A stretch of 64,000 nucleotides of DNA from Pempheris klunzingeri (Eukaryota > Chordata > Actinopteri > Acropomatiformes > Pempheridae), in NCBI RefSeq assembly GCF_042242105.1, contig NC_092013.1, positions 11,649,618 through 11,713,617 of the forward strand, written 5' to 3'. Below the pieces are notes generated by a model. That model did not search any database. It was not told where the DNA came from and was given only the letters and a program-made list of their open reading frames with translations. Every line of letters begins with the position of its first letter. Position 1 is the stretch's first letter. Of this stretch, positions 24,601 through 37,600 are shown one piece after another. The position numbers and the translations under genes are program-made.

Positions 24601-27600
24601 AGACTGCCTTACCTGATGGCAGTAATGCACAGCTGAAACAATTTGCCTGAAGAAGTGCCTGGCCTCCCGTTCAGAGACGTTCCTCTTGTCACAGATGTAG
24701 TCGTACAGGTCCCCTCGGCTGGCGTACTCCATCACAATCACAATTTTGTCCTTGTTTTCGAATACTGAAAGATATTTGAACCCATTTTATTAAAAAGTTT
24801 CAAATCAAACTCATCACCAACATGGAAATGAAATCCTTTAGATTAATTGGAATTTTAGTCTGGACTGTGCAGTACCAACGCATATACGACATGTTTAAAC
24901 TAAGGACATGAAGCAGATTACAGATCTTCCTTTACAATCCCTAGTTTACACTGATTAGGACACACAGGGCCCCATGATAACAAACATGCACTGAGTTGGA
25001 GAAACACTGAACGATGACCATCTCATCAGGCGTGAGGATGACACAAGGCTCTCCACATTATCCTGCAGCGCTGACGGGGTATCATCACTTATGTAATCCA
25101 GCATCGGTTTACAGCACAAAGACTTACGTGACCAAACTCTGATCTCAAACAGAGGCTGATTTTTCCAGGTATCACGTTTGACTCCTCGTGTGGAGACTCC
25201 ACCACCTCATCACACACACAAACTACACACACACACACAAACCACACACACACAAAAATGTACTAAATGTTTTAGGGTCGTACCTTCATATATGGTGATG
25301 ATGTGCGGGTGGCAGAGTGAGGACATGATCTCAATCTCTCTGCGAATATGAACCAGGTCTTGCTCATCCTTGATCTTCTCCTTCCTGATCGACTTTATGG
25401 CCACCTTAAAAAAACAAAAAAAGGAACAGTTTGACTTTTGAGGAAAATGTATTTCACTTTGAATTATAAGTTTTAAAAAGAAATTAGACCCAAGTGAGAT
25501 TGATTCCAGGGACTAATTGATAAAATAACATAGCTTTACAGTTGTTGGGAGAGTAAAATAGGCACTTTCGAGCAGCAGCCATTGTGGACACAAATGACAA
25601 CTGCAGGATAAATATGCACATAATGCAACAGGAGGAGAGATGAGTCATTAAGTCAGTAAACACGCTCCGTCACTTTCACAATGCAGTATTTATTCTCCAT
25701 AGTTAACTAACATTAGCCTCCATAAGCTACTGGTTGTACCAGACGAGTAAGACTGCAGCAGCAAAACTCCTGAATGTATCAAAACATACAAAAATGCGTT
25801 TTATTGCTTATAAATTCAGCTTTTCATTTGTATTAAAACAAATGGGTTGCTTAGTCTTTCAAAAGTTACAAAATCTCACTTTAATGACAAAGAGCAGCTG
25901 CAGTGCTGTTGCAACAGAGGTCAGCAAATGAATATAGGTCTGTCTATTTGGCAGAACAAGGTAAAAAAGAAAGCGTTAACTAATAAGCTGTTACTTAATA
26001 AGAGTTGCCTTCCATCAGAAGGTCATCCTCTTGTGAGAGGAACAATGGGCAGTGAACTGTAAACTCTGCTATGTTGTTTCTAACAAGGCAGAGGGAACAC
26101 TGGGTCAAGTATTGTCTGCTGCAAAGAAGTCGGTTGTTGACTGTTAAGTCAGCGAGACTTGTAGAAGAAGGAAGTCTGAACCTGGATAGTACGTGTTGGG
26201 GTCAGTATTCTTACACCTGCCACATACGAGCTTTTGACAAGTCTGTATGTGTGTCTTTATGTTGTGTTTGTCTATGTGAAGCTCGGATGCCAGGGATTCC
26301 TCTGTGCACTGAGTGCGTCATCAGTCTACCCCAATGCTGAAGGGTGTCATGAGGCGCCAGACAGTACTGGTGGTGGGGTGTCCTGGTTTCCTCTCCTTTC
26401 TAAACCCCCACCCCCCGAGGCCACAGACACAGAGAAATGAGTAAAGCAGCGGCCTGTCATATCAGTTTCAACACACGACGGCCTCCCGCCATGACTCACT
26501 GTCTGGCCTGGATGCTCCTCCAGGTCGGCCTTCACGCCACACAGGCCGTTTTTTTCCTGCTTCTGGGAATCAAGGTTTCCTGCGTTTGTTTGCATAGCTG
26601 TCAGACTGGCTGAACTCACACTCATGATGAGTTCACACCCCTGTGAGGTTATCTGTGAGTGTGTGCGGTCTTTGTTCCTGTCAGTAAGGTCCACTCAATA
26701 GGCGCTCAGGCTGAAATCTTTTCTGTTTGACACCGAGCTCCTGTACCAACAAAACCATTTTTTGTCACAACAAACTCACCCTACTGACGAAGCTGACGCT
26801 AGCTTGCTAATATGCGACCATTTGTAATAGTCTACACATCCGACCTGACACGTAACATTCAACAAAAATAACAAAATATACAAAAATGCATGTCGATAGC
26901 AAAAATGACCAAATAACGCTGGCACACACTTATTTCACACGTATAAACTGCTACTCGCCAACTTTGTCCGGGTATTTATAGATACATAAAATAACCATCT
27001 TGGCAGTTAAGTTTAAGATATGTTCTGCCCCTCTTAAAACTTAACTCTCAAAAAAGTTTGGGATGCTAAAGTTTGTCATGCTACAGTGATTTCTTTGATT
27101 GCTTTGACGGGTCAGAGCCAGAGATCGGAGATGAAATAATCTATCGAAAGAAAATTAAAATCATCAAAACATCTCATCTTTTTTTGCAGAAGTGCCAGGA
27201 ACAAATCTTTTTGATTGTAAATGTAAGACTCTTTTGTTAGCTTGGCAAGATGAGCAATCTCCTTTCTCCTTTAAGAATTTAACAGACTTTTTAATGTGTT
27301 TTTTGGACATTTTGTAGACCAAGAGAAGCCCTACTATTTATTTTTCCTAGCAATAGGTTTACACTCGACTCAAGTCTTTCCTCGCAAATACGTTCAAATT
27401 GCTAGTTTGAAACTAGCTAGATGCTTCGAAGACATAGTGATAAATTTATGAACAGCTGGTAAAACCACATCTAGGCACTTAATTGGAGACATGCATGTCA
27501 TACACTGAGTCATGCACATCGATGTATGCTGAAACTAAATGAGTTATGTAATCAAACGTATGCACACAGACAACGGAAACAGCTGTAGTGCCATGCAACG

Positions 27601-30111
27601 CACGCAAGGTGAAGTGTTTGTGTCAGCCCCAGTGTCAAATTACATGTCTTTGTCCACTATGTTGTCAGGGCTAAGGTAGGTAGATAACAACAAAGCAAAT
27701 TAATGTCTCCTAGTTCCAGTGTATGTTAACTGCTGTTAAAGCTGCGTTTGTTTGGTGTGAATTCAAAAACATGCATTTGGGCTAATCAGTGTTTTGACAT
27801 TTGAACACAGGTTTGAGGCGTGTAGATTAGGAAGCTGCCTGCAGGGATAAGCTCTCAGACACCAGCTCATATCCTGTAAAAGCAGAATGAAGCAGCAGCA
27901 GCAGTAAGTCACATCAGACAGTGGAAGAGCAGAGATGGGTGTGGAGACAAGGCTGAGCATGTATCACTGCCTGTTTACAGCAGGCTCAGGCGGGGAATTC
28001 CTGACACTTACTTCCTTGATTTATTTGCACTTTCGCACAAAACAAACGTCATCTTATAACAAAGAGCGTTTCTGATAGACATGACTTGGCAGCTTCTAGG
28101 CCAAGTGTTGTTTTTTTTTTTGGAGGAGTCACTATATCTGAAGCTATCCGCTTGCAAATGTGGAAAACACATTTAAATTCTAGGTGTGCATTTTGGTTTT
28201 GATGATTTGCCTAACATTTACATTTCCTTATTAAAATGTTTGATACATTAGGTTATGGAAAGAAAAAACAAATGCTTATTGTCAGATGCACAACACAGTT
28301 TGTGATTCATGCACCGACATACACTCTGCTGCCAGTTAATTAAGCCATTAAAGTGAAAGCAGTCACAACAGCCCTGCAATAAACCCGACATTCCTGAAGA
28401 ATATAAGGCTTTGTTTTAGTTGAAACTGCTTCAGAGAGGTGATGATTCAACTTTATGGTCATTTTGTAGGCTGCAGTTTGTGGTGCTGTTGGATTGTATC
28501 ACATTATATGTACTGAGGTGTTGTTACAAATTGTACTCTTAATCATTATTGCTGTGTTTTACATGTAGGCTATCCTTTTGAAACTCCATATCTGCAGTGC
28601 AATGTGGTTTTAAGATACTGACATCTGCATATTTTAACTAAACTGTACATGTAAAAGCCCAACTAGGGACGATAGTTAAAAATTAGCTGTTAACTCTCTG
28701 AGCATCGAATCAGTTTCATGTTAAATTGCATCTTCCCTATCAAATAAAATGAATTATTAGTCTAGTTTAATTCATATAAACAGGTACAAAATCAATTTGC
28801 AGCTGTATAAGAATATCAATGCTAATATATCTAATAATAAAAACACAGATTCTGATTGGGATACACTACAGAGACGTAATCTTATTATCTTTCAACAAAA
28901 GACATCAGGGTTTTGTTTGCCAATTCCTCTATGTCCCTTTTAAAGGCTTATCTCTGTCCAGGCTGTTTTAAATACTTCCCATTTCCCCTTAGGTCATGGG
29001 GAACTGGAATCCACCTAAAAGGCAATTTCCCCCTCTGCCTTTATCAGAAGTAAGTTACTTAACTTTCCTGTGTAAAACTCCCTGTCGTTCCTCCGAAACG
29101 CCTTTCCTTTAGACTTTCTTTATGCCAAAAGGAGGTGACGTGTAAAGCTTCTTGTGTGGTGACAGGTTTAGAGGAATTTTTTTAGTCCTTGTAGGATGAT
29201 CTCAATCATGTTGAATTTTTACCTTCATTCACCACAGATAACCAAGATGTTGGGTTTGCCTGAGACGTGGGGGACAGCTACATGGAAACTGGTGTCATGA
29301 TGTGAAAATAATAAGATAATTTTGATGTAGTTTACACAGAGGACCAACACTGTGTACCTTTCAACCCTGTTAACAAACAGACCATTATCCACACCTTTTG
29401 TAATCCACTGATAAAACTTGGTGAAAGTAAAATGCTTAGATTATTACAATTCGCAAGACATTAAAAACAGCTTATTCAGCGATTTGTAAGACTGGACACT
29501 GTTCAAAAAAAACACTAAGAAAAATGAGAGCAGCCCCCCTTTTAAAACAAACAGTGAACTCTTAGACAAACTTAAGCTGGTTTGGCAACATTTCACCACC
29601 AGACACACTTACCTTCTCTATTAGTTAGCAGTTCAGAAATGTGGCTCACCTTGAAGCCAATGTGAAGCAAATGTAGAACATTTCTCACCAACTAAAATCT
29701 AAATGTAGAGTACCTGAGAGCAGTCTACTGAAACTAGGTCTCTGTGTTCAGACAACAGGTGGCCGGTAGGACAGCAGAGCAGCTTTAATGCTGCCTGCAG
29801 ATGTGCTGATGGGAGCCATTAAAACATGCGCACATATAAACTACCAATAAAACAAGGTTAACACCAATCCTTACCAGTCTGCCGGACCTCTCCTTGGCTT
29901 TCTTCACCTTCCCGTAGGTTCCTTTCCCGAGTGTCTCCAGAAACTCGTACCTGTGCTTCAGGTTGTGCTTGTGGTGGTGTCTCTTCACCGCTTGCTTTTT
30001 CACGGGCGCCTGGCTCGGAGCTTTCCCCACATGAGGGCTTTCATCCGGCGAAGCTCGCCCCACGGCCGGCCTGGAGCTCGTCGAAAGACGGGCCACAGTC
30101 AGGCCGTCCAT
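21623..30111 (-). CDS. nuak2: NUAK family kinase 2 (AMPK-related)
   Basis: NUAK2 is an LKB1-activated Ser/Thr kinase that controls myosin phosphatase, actin and cell adhesion. Six coding exons on the minus strand: 30111-29875, 25404-25284, 24764-24613, 23554-23489, 23051-22799 and 22671-21623, giving 625 residues (human about 630). Seen: the basic [16 protein letters not shown] lead-in, glycine loop GKGTYGKV (62-69), VAIK lysine 83, HRD 175-177, DFG 195-197 and T-loop LQTFCGSP with the LKB1-site Thr about 210. The tail has three GILK motifs (404, 450, 490), which in NUAKs bind PP1beta-MYPT1, and [21 protein letters not shown]2 is chosen over NUAK1 because of [27 protein letters not shown] and HGTMPFDGH. 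Intron 1 is 4.5 kb. The start is the only upstream in-frame ATG found. Confidence 0.96.
23199..23280. repeat. Short interspersed repeat tail in nuak2 intron 4
   Basis: TTTTATTTGTCATATGCACA followed by CTGGCAATGAAATTCT is homologous to 33600-33660 in this window (TTTATTGTCACATGC, CTGGCAGTGAAATTCTTG). It is a tail sequence I know from several teleost retroelements. It is noncoding. Confidence 0.5.
25213..25257. repeat. CA-rich microsatellite in nuak2 intron 2
   Basis: Interrupted runs of CACACA separated by AACT, AAAC and AAAA lie a few tens of bases beyond exon 2 (exon edge at 25284), close to the splice donor but outside its consensus. Confidence 0.8.
25405..29874. other. nuak2 intron 1, no gene seen
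   Basis: About 4.5 kb of noncoding sequence. A short stretch near 27050-27105 (AAAAAAGTTTGGGATGCT, then CATGCTACAGTGAT) resembles part of the MITE at 39520-39759. The open frames here are short and show no conserved motif. Confidence 0.5.
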
Positions 30112-30500
30112 CCCGACGCGACGCTGCGGTGGTTTTTTTTGGCGAGTTCACGGACACAGGTGTCGTTGTTAACGTGCATTCCTTCGCGCGGAGCCCTGTC
30201 GGTGTTGGAGTTTCCTCCAAAGGTGCGAGTGGGAGAAAAGTGTGTAAATAATGAAGCCCTCCGCCTCAGACTGTGCAGCTGGTTAGTAAGTGTTGGAAAC
30301 AGAAAGCTTCCTCCCCGCAGCCTGTCTGTGCTCCGAGCAGCGCTGAGACCCACTGGCTGCAGGTACACGGCATGCTGGGACACCGACAGCAGCCTAATGG
30401 CCGAGGGGCGTTTCAGGTGCACGGAGGAGCGTTGGATTTTATTACCAGGCAGTGCCGGTAGACGGGAGCCTTTTCCTTTGTTCCCACCAGAGCAGACTGG
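30112..30500 (-). promoter_or_regulatory. nuak2 promoter and 5' leader
   Basis: A CpG-rich stretch just upstream of the nuak2 start codon (for example CATCCCGACGCGACGCTGCG at 30109-30128 and CTTCGCGCGG at about 30183). It is opposite in character to the AT-rich flank beyond 30.7 kb. Overlapping open frames on both strands look like GC-driven shadows. No TATA box is evident. Confidence 0.6.
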
Positions 30501-30749
30501 CTGAGGGCTGTTTGTTTGCTGTGTTGTTTAGCTCCCTGTCTTTGTGTTTTTAATAGCCCGTGGTTGGTGTTATTGTCTGAGTCAAGTAACACAGAAAGCA
30601 GCGTTTGTGTATCTGCTGTTACAATCGGTGCGCACGGATACAAACAACAAGCGCTCCACAAGAAGAAACCAACTGTGGGACAAATGTGTTTGAAACAACC
30701 TTGTAATGTATAATAATGACCAGTGGTGTTTTTGTACGTTCATGTATTT

Positions 30750-31851
30750 AGTGGTGGAGGAAGTACTCAGATCCTTTAATTAAGTAAAAGTGCAAATACG
30801 TAAAAGTTATAAGTTACAAGTAAAAGTCCCCACTGACAACTCAAACACTCTTTATAAGAAAGGGCAGACTGTATGTGCTCAGGAGTATGAGGACTTTTGG
30901 AGTGCAGGGGGCTCTCATCTAGACCTTATGTGACTTGCCATTTTACATGTAGAGGTCTGCTGGGGGAGCAGGAGGAGACTGGACAAGCTCACCATGAAGG
31001 CCAGCTCTGTCCTGGGTCACCCACTCCACCCAGTGGAGGTGGTGATGCATAGATGATACAGAGTGACTCCCACCCCATGCAGGACACACTGACAGCACTG
31101 CAGAGCTCCCTCAGCGACAGACTCCTCCACCCTCAGTGTGTGAAGCAGCAACATCGCAGGTCTTCCTTCAAGCAGCAGCCAGACTCCACAACCAGTATAA
31201 TGTTCACCAACTGTCTATTTACTCAGAACAACCTCACTTTACAATGTGCAATACTCTTTTTATATTACCCCTGTGTATATTGGTCCAATTTTCACATTTC
31301 CTCAAGTAGTTTATTGTTTTATTGAATGGATCTTTTGAATCTTATCTTATCTTATCCTGCAGTGAGAAGGTTACTTAAATAAAAGTCTGTTAGTATAATC
31401 AGGAAAAGGTACTTTAAGTATTAAAAGTAAAAGTTAGATTATTATTATTACTCGTGCATTGATGGAAAACTGAATTTTATTATTGTAGCTGGTTGAGATG
31501 GAGCTAATTTATAAACTATTTTGTATAGTACTGCAGATAATGATTATTGTCATTATGAATTAATCACTAACTTTTTTTTGAGAAGCTGGAACTGGTTCAT
31601 GGTTTTTGTCAATCAAGTAATCATTTCAGCAGTACTTGTACATTGTCATGTTTTGTGTGCAAAAATCTTAAATCTGTCAGATAAATGTAGTTAAGTGGAA
31701 AGTTCAATATTTCCCTCTGAAATGCATTGGAGCAGAAGTATAATGAAGTGAAGAACAAGTAAATACGTCAAAACAGATACAGTATTTGAATAAATGTAGT
31801 TAGTTACATTCCTCTTTCTCTAAGAGACTCTAAATACCTCTTCTACCATTA
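30750..31851. mobile_element. Teleost terminal-repeat DNA element interrupted by a LINE fragment
   Basis: The left edge AGTGGTGGAGGAAGTACTCA and the degenerate right edge (CTTCTACCATT near 31840, preceded by AAATGTAGTTAGTTACATTC) match the two ends of a very common teleost nonautonomous element. Its inner parts (AAGTAAAAGTGCAAATACGT; AGTAAATACGTCAAAACAGA) flank a foreign block at about 30890-31350. Edges are approximate. Confidence 0.55.
30890..31350 (+). mobile_element. 3' fragment of a non-LTR retrotransposon
   Basis: The plus-strand frame around 31053-31180 reads DTLTALQSSLSDRLLHPQCV and QQHRRSSFKQQ, like the extreme C-terminal end of the ORF of a fish LINE of the L2/CR1/Rex1 type. It is followed by a noncoding tail ending in ATCTTATCTTATCTTATCC, a typical simple tail. 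All upstream domains are absent. Confidence 0.55.
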
Positions 31852-33731
31852 GTAATGAAATAAAACACAGTATACTGAAAAAAAAAATATACTGCTAAGA
31901 TCATTAATATGAACTTGTTGATTATCTTGGAATTATGAATTTATTTACCAGTAAATCAATTAATTGTTTCACACACATGTTTGGAGTTACTGAGGCCTTT
32001 TTCCTGGAAAAAACCCCCTTCCTTTTCCGACATGACCTTTATCTACACGGTTACAGTTTTCTGCTATGACTCACCGTCCCTCAAAGGGCAGTCTGCAGAT
32101 AAAATAGGCGCCCCAGACAGATACTACATTTCAAATCTTCACTGACTTCGTGGAGCCAGAAAATGTTTTGGTTGTTCAACTATTTGGTCAGCTTGACCTA
32201 AATAGGCAAGTCTGTGGTGAACTGAGAGAGATTAATTATAGATCAGAGGAAGTGGTTGGGTTAATAGTGTCAGGCCACTAGAGATCAGCATGCATCACCA
32301 GCTGAACGTGGGTTGACTTGTTTTTAACCAGCTGGTTTAATTTAAAGAACACCTGGGACAGATAGTTCAGTATGTTCTGTGTTTAATATCCTAATATATG
32401 AGTAATCATATGAGTGTTCGTCAGTCAGGACAGGATGACCAGACATCCCCGATTTCAGGACCACTCAGATTCAGTATTTTGAGCCAATTGGCTGTTCTCT
32501 CAGATGGTCTGTCCACCCATCAGGGTGCCCTTGTGTTTTCAGTTTTCTGAGTAATGTGCCAGAGCATCTTTACCCGTGCATGCAGAAGGACCCTGTGCAC
32601 AAAACAAACGGGCCACGGGTCACAATTAAACCACAAAATATTGTAATCTGGGAACAGAATCAAATGCACAATTCATCTTGGAAGGATGAGACTTGAAACA
32701 GAAGAGCATCTTGACTAGAAAACTACATTTTCCAGGAGACAGACTAGACACTGATCCTTCTGTCTGGCTGCACAGGGGACACATGACCACTATTAACATC
32801 ATAATGCCACAAGATTTGTCACTGTATGTCAAATTATTTATATTTTATTATTATTGATTCAAAGAATACGAACTTTTAATAGACATTCAGAAAGTTAATC
32901 ACTCACAGCTAACGTGGTGTTTTTAAAAAAAATGTAATTCAGTATGTCTGCCAGAAGAGGGAGCTCATTAGTAGCACAGAGTCCTTCCACCAGCCATATA
33001 AACTAGTTATCTCATTATCTGCTTCATAATGTCTCTGTAGTACTAACAACTTGTTTCTTTGTTATAAAAAGAAATAAGAAGTCAAGAAGACTGATTCATG
33101 TTCAAAATGTATATTTTATGTAAAACCAAGAAATGTTTGAAGTTTTAAGCCAAACTTTATCCCTGATCCACATCTTCAGGGTTATTTTCTTATACTCACG
33201 TAGAGGCCAACACATTTTCTGTTGTTTGCACTATTCTGGTTTGATGCTAAACTGCATTTTATTGTACTTTTACTCACTGTGTGCAATAGTAGTAAAGTTT
33301 AATATATTCTAATCTAATAATAAATCAGATTTGAGCCTAGATAATGAGATACTCAGATAAAATGTTATTATCTCTACTTTTTAAAAACAGTCTCATAAGT
33401 GATTCGATGATGACTATTTCTAACACAATCTGTTTATTCATTATTTATCAATCTTTCTTTTCCTTCGTCCAAAATGGGCATCCATGTTGGCTCCTTGTAT
33501 AATCTGGGCATTCATTCATTCTTCTTAACTTAAATGTGTGTTTACTTTGTTCAGCTATGTTGTCCTTGTCTCCTTGTCTGTTTCAAGATTCAAGATTCAA
33601 AGACTTTATTGTCACATGCTCAGCAGTTACATGAAGCAATCACTGGCAGTGAAATTCTTGTATCTCTGGATCCCGGTAACACTGCTAACAGTATCAAGTT
33701 TACGAGTAAGTACAAGAGAGCAGTGGAAAAA

Positions 33732-33765
<34 letters not shown>

Positions 33766-34340
33766 CCGTTTTTACTACCTCGTGGGACCCCCTGACAGGG
33801 AGCAGCCTAGTGGGAACCACCCTTTCTGAAGGGTCTACAGACATAGTTTTAACTGCTAAAATCATTAAAAATTAATGTAAACACAAAAATCACTTGAAAT
33901 ATAAGAAACTCTTTAAAAAATTGAAAACCTGATTTTTGCTCCCCTTGGGGACCAGTCTCATCAAATCTCAATCTTGTCACCTCCCGGGGACCAATCATGT
34001 GACATCTTTCCACATGCACTAAACTGCACTGTTAGCGCTACACAATTCATGACAGGCATCTAATCCAACTGCTGTAGGATTGAAACCTTTGTCAGATTAC
34101 ATGAACACTGAATCTGATAGTCCAGACTGTCAGATGACAGATTTTTCTCCAGAAACAGGTCAGATTCTCACTCTAAAATATAATTTTTGTGCAAATGTTT
34201 GATTAAACAGTTAATAAACATGATGGCCCCTTTCATAAATCATGCTTGCTGCTCCGCCTGAACACTCCGATGGGTTCAGTATTAAAGATGTTACCTCCAG
34301 CCCAGCATCCATCTACAGAGCACACAATCAACCACTGCCG
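31852..34340. other. Intergenic, no gene seen
   Basis: AT-rich sequence between the nuak2 promoter and the end of the recombinase-like gene. It contains a retroelement tail (33583-33665) and a CA microsatellite (33733-33762). A GGGACC-rich stretch around 33780-34000 resembles part of the repeat at 50.7-51.0 kb. Open frames are short and unrelated to known proteins. Confidence 0.5.
33733..33762. repeat. (CA)n microsatellite
   Basis: A perfect CA run of about 15 units next to a retroelement tail. Confidence 0.9.
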
Positions 34341-34361
34341 ATTTCCCTTTTGTTTTTTATT

Positions 34362-34600
34362 GTTTCTGGAACATATCCATAGTGTGGATAAATACATGCT
34401 GAGACTGAATGCTATATTCTCCAGAAGGTAGGTACTCACAGCATCTCAGGTACTCACATAATTCACAGCCAACTGGCTGGTATTGTTTTGTTTCTGCAAC
34501 ATGAATACATATAGAAAATAAATCCATTTTAAAATTGAACACTACATTCTCCAGCACGTAGGTACTCACAACATCTCATAATTCACAGCCAACTGGCTGT
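34362..34600. repeat. Two diverged tandem copies of about 115 bp
   Basis: Copy A (34362-34480) and copy B (34490-34600) share GTTTCTG-AACAT, TTCTCCAG-A-GTAGGTACTC and ATAATTCACAGCCAACTGGC in the same order. The pair lies 50 bp beyond the stop codon of the recombinase-like gene, so it probably falls in its 3' UTR. Confidence 0.75.
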
Positions 34601-34652
34601 CAGATAGAGTTTTAACAGAACAACCCAAACGTGGACATTGTGTGTGTCTTTG

Positions 34653-37600
34653 TCAGTAATATCTTCTTGCACTTTCACGCTGAAAGGCAGTGATGCGATT
34701 TTTAACATAAAACTTTACCGCTGTCCAAGTTCTTCCTCTCAGTGCTCCCGGTGAAGCCTCGATACAGCGAACACAATCTGACTTTCCTGGTACTTTACCA
34801 GATTGTATGAAGGTCATTAGTGTCTTTTCCACAGCACAGACCTCTGCAGATGACCAATGTCTCCTCTTTGACGATTCTAAGAAAGAGACAAGAGAATCAG
34901 TATTTAGAAACATGGAAGTAACATCTTGGTCTTGATACATATTGATAAAGAAATTGGACTTCTGAGATACAGGTGAAATCAGGTTTTTAGTCTCTGAGAG
35001 ACAGCACCTGTCACTGAGACTCTCTGCTCCCAGTGACTAACTGGAGCCACTGGTAGAGGCCATTTCAATCAGGCTAGAATGTACAAGCCCTCATTACACA
35101 TTACACTGATAAAAGCAGGTGAGTAAAATAGAGGGGGGGGGGGGGGTCATTTAGTGTGAAATACCTGCTTTAAGTTTACTACTGTCAGACTCAGCAGTTT
35201 CCGGTCTTCTCTTTAGAGTTAACAATCCTGTTAAAATAGTAAATGTTGAGCAGATCAAAAGACAAGTAACAATTTACTCAGCTGCTGTAACAGTTCTTTA
35301 TATTATTTCACTCCAGCATGTATACAGATGGTGTATAGTCACTGAGGATGACAATCATGAATTCTAACTACATATTGATGCAATTAAAGCCAACAATTTG
35401 TGTTTTAAGTACTGAACACATATTAAATATATAATAATGTGTCCATTCTACCGCATTTAGTCTGTCTAATGTCCATTTTAGAGGCACCACTATCACACTC
35501 ACCTTGCTGTCTTTTCTTGGGTCTTGAGGATTCTGTTAAAATAATAAGTACATTAATACAATAAAAGGACAGCTAACTGGGAATCTATTAAAAGATGTAA
35601 ACTCATCCATTGTTACTGAAGGAGTGATCGGAGCAGGAATCAAACCCCAGTCTCTCAGAGGGAAATCTTAAACCACTACACTATTAGTTACTTTAATCAA
35701 GTTAAACTTAAGTTTTGTCTAAAAAGCAATCCATTCTGTATTTGTTGGTTGACGTACACAAGGTGTCTCTCAGATAGTTGAAGTATTTCTGCGGCTTTGA
35801 AATAAAATCATCGTATTGGGGCTAGAAAACTAAAATCAGACTTTGTTTTAATACTGCCCGTTTTTCTGTTCTGTGAGAAAAACAAAGACAGATAAACAGG
35901 AGATATGAACATCAAGTGCCATGACATCAGTTTGTGGAACACCTGTGGCAGTAGGTTCAGCTCTCTGTCCTATTTGAGGAATAAATAGTTTACAAAATTA
36001 AAAAAATGCAGGTCACTATGTAATACCAAGACGAGCGAAAAGGGAAAAACAATTGGGAAAATGGCAACTGAAACACAGCAGTTTAGTAGATACTCCAGCC
36101 ACTGCATTGCCACCCAGTCTTTTCTAAAACCAGTGTGCTGTGTGACCTGTGAGCAGTAGACTGGACTCCATATTTAAGATCCTAACTGTGCTTAAACTGT
36201 GTTTATTTCTTTTTTCAGTGGGCTGAAATAATTATAAATTAGCTTGGTGCAGTAGTAGTACTCATTTTGATAATATTTTCAGATAATGACAGTGGCATTA
36301 TTTTCTAACTGAATTTTGCCAACTTAAATTTTGCAAAATAAATTAACAGAATTTCTATTCAAAAGTAGTTGGCGTACATTTGGTCGAATATTCAAATGCC
36401 ATCACATTATTTCTTTAATTTCATCCCTGTAAAAGCAGGCAAGTCAAATAACAATAAAACCATCTATTGTGTGAAATACCTGGTGTAGGGTCGTCACCGT
36501 CAGACTCGTCCATTTCCTCTCTTCCTGTGGATGTTGAGGATCCTGTTAAAATATAGGAAGAAACAGCATTTGTTTTTGGTTGCTAAACTGAAAGAGGTAA
36601 CTCAAATAGCAGGAGGTATTTTATTATGTAAAGATACCTGTTGCAGGGCAATCACTGTCAGACTCAGTTTCTCTTTTTTTCTTGGGTGTTGAGTACCCTG
36701 TTAACATAACAATAAATCATTCCCTTTTTAAATTAGTCAGTGTTTATAAAAGACAATGAAAGAATGGAGAGAGTAGTTTCTACCCTGTGGTATACCTCTG
36801 GGTGTGACATCACCAAACTCGTCTGCGGATGGTAGACTTCTCTTCGAGGAGGATGTTGAGGATCCTTCAAGAAAAACACACAATATAGTAAATGCATTGG
36901 CATGTGGTTAATCTTCACACTCGCCTATTGTGTTGGAAGGTATAACTACTGTAGTAGTTGTAACCCACCTGCTGATGAAGAGAAAGACAGGTCCTCCCCT
37001 GCGTCGGAGAGATCGCTGTCCCTGGCTTCTGGCACTTCCTCTGAAAAACAGGGTTATCCCAAATATGACAGGAAAACATTTCCTCTGAAGTAGATCAATA
37101 TTGTTTAAACTCAATTTACCGTTGGGATCAATTTGGATTTGGTCCAGGCTCATTCCCTTGAAGTCTGAGAGTCGGCCTTGTTCTAGGGCAATCAGCACTT
37201 TGCTCACTTTAGCCAACTGCAGCGTTCCTTCAGGTAGTCTATAGTACTGCCTATGGACCCGGATGTCATGGCCGAGGAAATTTGCAAGTATGTCCATCTC
37301 ATTATCCCTTAGGTTTAGCACTGTGGACAGTGTGGACACGTGCTTTCTTAACTTGGTCGAGGACAGAGTTTCAGGATGCTTGGCCCCACATTCCTTTGCA
37401 ATCTGTCTGATGGCATCTGATCCCCTTAAGTGTGTTTCTGATTCAGGTCTGGAGAAAAAAAAGGGATTTTCATCAGGGACACCGCAGGCCCGTCGATGTG
37501 TGACCAAGACTTGCATTGAGGAGAGCATGTCTGGAGTCAGAAGAATGGGAACTTTCCTGTCTCTTTTCCCCCTGATTTCAATGCGCTCAAAATGCTGGCA

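Noticed and set aside
29931-30504. Plus-strand genes opposite nuak2 exon 1
   Set aside because: Open frames on both strands in a CpG-rich promoter with no recognisable protein; taken as shadows.
31053-31325. Independent small gene
   Set aside because: The start of the frame matches the C-terminal end of a LINE ORF. The rest is its noncoding tail.
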